This document shows, one piece after another, positions 63,029-64,000 of a stretch of DNA of 64,000 nucleotides. Origin of the DNA: Pseudothermotoga thermarum DSM 5069 (GTDB lineage Bacteria; Thermotogota; Thermotogae; Thermotogales; DSM-5069); the NCBI RefSeq assembly GCF_000217815.1, contig NC_015707.1, positions 1,290,014 through 1,354,013 of the forward strand, in the 5' to 3' direction. The notes under the pieces were generated by a model. The model saw nothing but the letters and a program-made list of their open reading frames with translations, did no database searches and was not told the DNA's origin. The position numbers and the translations under genes are program-made. How positions within the stretch are numbered: position 1 is the first letter of the stretch; each line of letters starts with the position of its first letter.

Positions 63029-64000
63029 ACATAATAGGTGAGCACACCGACTACAACGATGGGTTCGTTTTACCGTTTGCCATTGACAAATACGTTGAGG
63101 TGGATATTCAACCGAGCGACAGGTTTGAATTTCACTCAGATACCTTCAACGAAACAGTTGTACTTGAAAGACACCAAAAACTTGGCAAGTGGACCGATTA
63201 TCCAATGGGAGTGATATGGGCAATAGAACAAATGGGCTTTAAGGTCGAGCCAGTGAAAATTCATATCAGTTCAACGCTGCCGATCGGTTCTGGCTTATCA
63301 AGCTCCGCAGCTTTGGAAATCTCAGTAGCCTATGGTTTAAGAGAAATATTCAAACTACCGATCGATGGCAAACAGCTTGTCGAAATAGGCGTTAAAGCCG
63401 AAAGAGAATTTGTGGGCGTTCGCTGCGGTGTCATGGACCAATTTACTGCAGTTTTTGGGAAAAAAGACTACGCCCTTTTGTTAGACACTATGACTCTGTC
63501 CTTTGAATACGTTCCTTTGAACCTTGGAGATTACGAGTTTGTGCTCATCGATACTCAAGTTAAGCATGAGCTATCATCTTCAGAGTATAACAAAAGAAGG
63601 GCAGAATGTGAACAAGCCTTAAAGGTTATAAGCAAAAAATCCTTTAGAGAAGTTAAACCGGAAGACCTTGAGATACTTGATCCAATTTTGAAAAAACGTG
63701 CCAAGCATGTCATTGATGAAAATGCTCGCGTACTTAAAGCAGTTAAAGCGTTGAGAGAAAATCGCTTTTACTTACTTGGAGAATTGCTTTACGAATCTCA
63801 CACAAGTTTACGGGATTTGTATGAAGTATCCTGTGATGAACTTGATTTCATAGTTGGATTTCTGAAAGGCAAGCTTGGCATCTTGGGTGCAAGGATGGTT
63901 GGGGGAGGTTTTGGGGGCAGTGTCTTGGTCCTTGCCAGAAAAAATATAATCGAATGGATATTCCCAGAGCTTGATGAACATTATTTCAAAACATTTGGAA
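62998..64000 (+). CDS. galK: Galactokinase (runs off the window end)
   Basis: A GHMP-family kinase that phosphorylates galactose with ATP. [20 protein letters not shown] is the galactose-binding signature at the N-terminus, [20 protein letters not shown] the ATP-binding motif, and [19 protein letters not shown] the third GHMP motif near the C-terminus. About 334 codons are present and only the last residues are cut. ATG follows GGAGGGAGAAG and overlaps the galT end by 31 bases. Confidence 0.95.
   Translation, partial: [334 protein letters not shown]

Overview
The window is a chromosomal stretch of a thermophilic bacterium of the Thermotogales, most likely Pseudothermotoga-like. This rests on recognising the proteins and their order (PhoH, HD-phosphohydrolase and YbeY; GlgX and YgiQ; a gal cluster with GalT and GalK; a sigma28-driven flagellin). 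No database was searched. Into this bacterial backbone is set about 7.8 kb (about 23329-31118) of DNA with crenarchaeal-looking genes and codon use (many AGG, AGA, CTA and ATA codons). It splits a P-type cation ATPase gene exactly where the catalytic DKTGT segment should be.

Layout. 1-3.2 kb: edge of a HicB-like gene, a nitroreductase, a TRAP permease cut off by an IS remnant, and an EamA exporter. 3.2-7.9 kb (minus): YugP-type peptidase, DUF1015 protein, YbeY, HD-domain phosphodiesterase and PhoH, tightly overlapped. 7.9-11.8 kb (plus): GlgX and a YgiQ-type radical SAM protein. 11.9-21.7 kb (plus): a probable muropeptide uptake and breakdown operon with DAP dehydrogenase, a peptide ABC transporter, an NlpC/P60 peptidase and a D-aminoacylase. 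Its oppD is broken by a +1 run of A and by a 604-bp IS. 21.7-32.1 kb: the split ATPase and the archaeal segment. That segment holds TusA-like, cysteine desulfurase-like, CcdA-like, MATE, M55 peptidase, ArsB/NhaD-like, DUF1667 and FAD-oxidoreductase genes, and four of the eight are frameshifted.

32.1-41.6 kb (minus) is the most interesting intact block. It is a tight operon of a regulator, RidA, a small unknown protein, a PLP enzyme, a DapF-like epimerase, an FAD oxidoreductase, a transporter, an 80-aa protein, a protein with an N-terminal B12-binding domain, and a KamB-like P-loop protein. A 16-bp palindrome overlaps its promoter. I infer a cobalamin- and PLP-dependent catabolic route for a diamino acid (lysine, ornithine or diaminopimelate), with an enzyme layout that differs from the known lysine and ornithine aminomutases as I remember them. 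41.7-46 kb (plus): LUD protein, M20 peptidase, carboxyltransferase, an AcpS-FolK fusion and a FliT-like coiled coil. 46-49 kb (minus): two tandem glutamate dehydrogenases, each with nearly the same terminator. 49-55 kb: flagellin with a large glycosyltransferase, then a hexapeptide acyltransferase and a second glycosyltransferase. 55-58.4 kb: a worn accessory patch with an MNT nucleotidyltransferase, an Rpn-type nuclease cut by an IS256-type element, and a nested IS remnant. 58.5-64 kb: PflX-type radical SAM protein, UPF0173 hydrolase, PrcB-like protein, a GalA-like protein that has lost its catalytic residues, GalT, and GalK running off the window.

No rRNA, tRNA or CRISPR array was recognised. 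The two main uncertainties are whether the archaeal segment is genuine transfer or an assembly join, and the chemistry of the B12/PLP operon.
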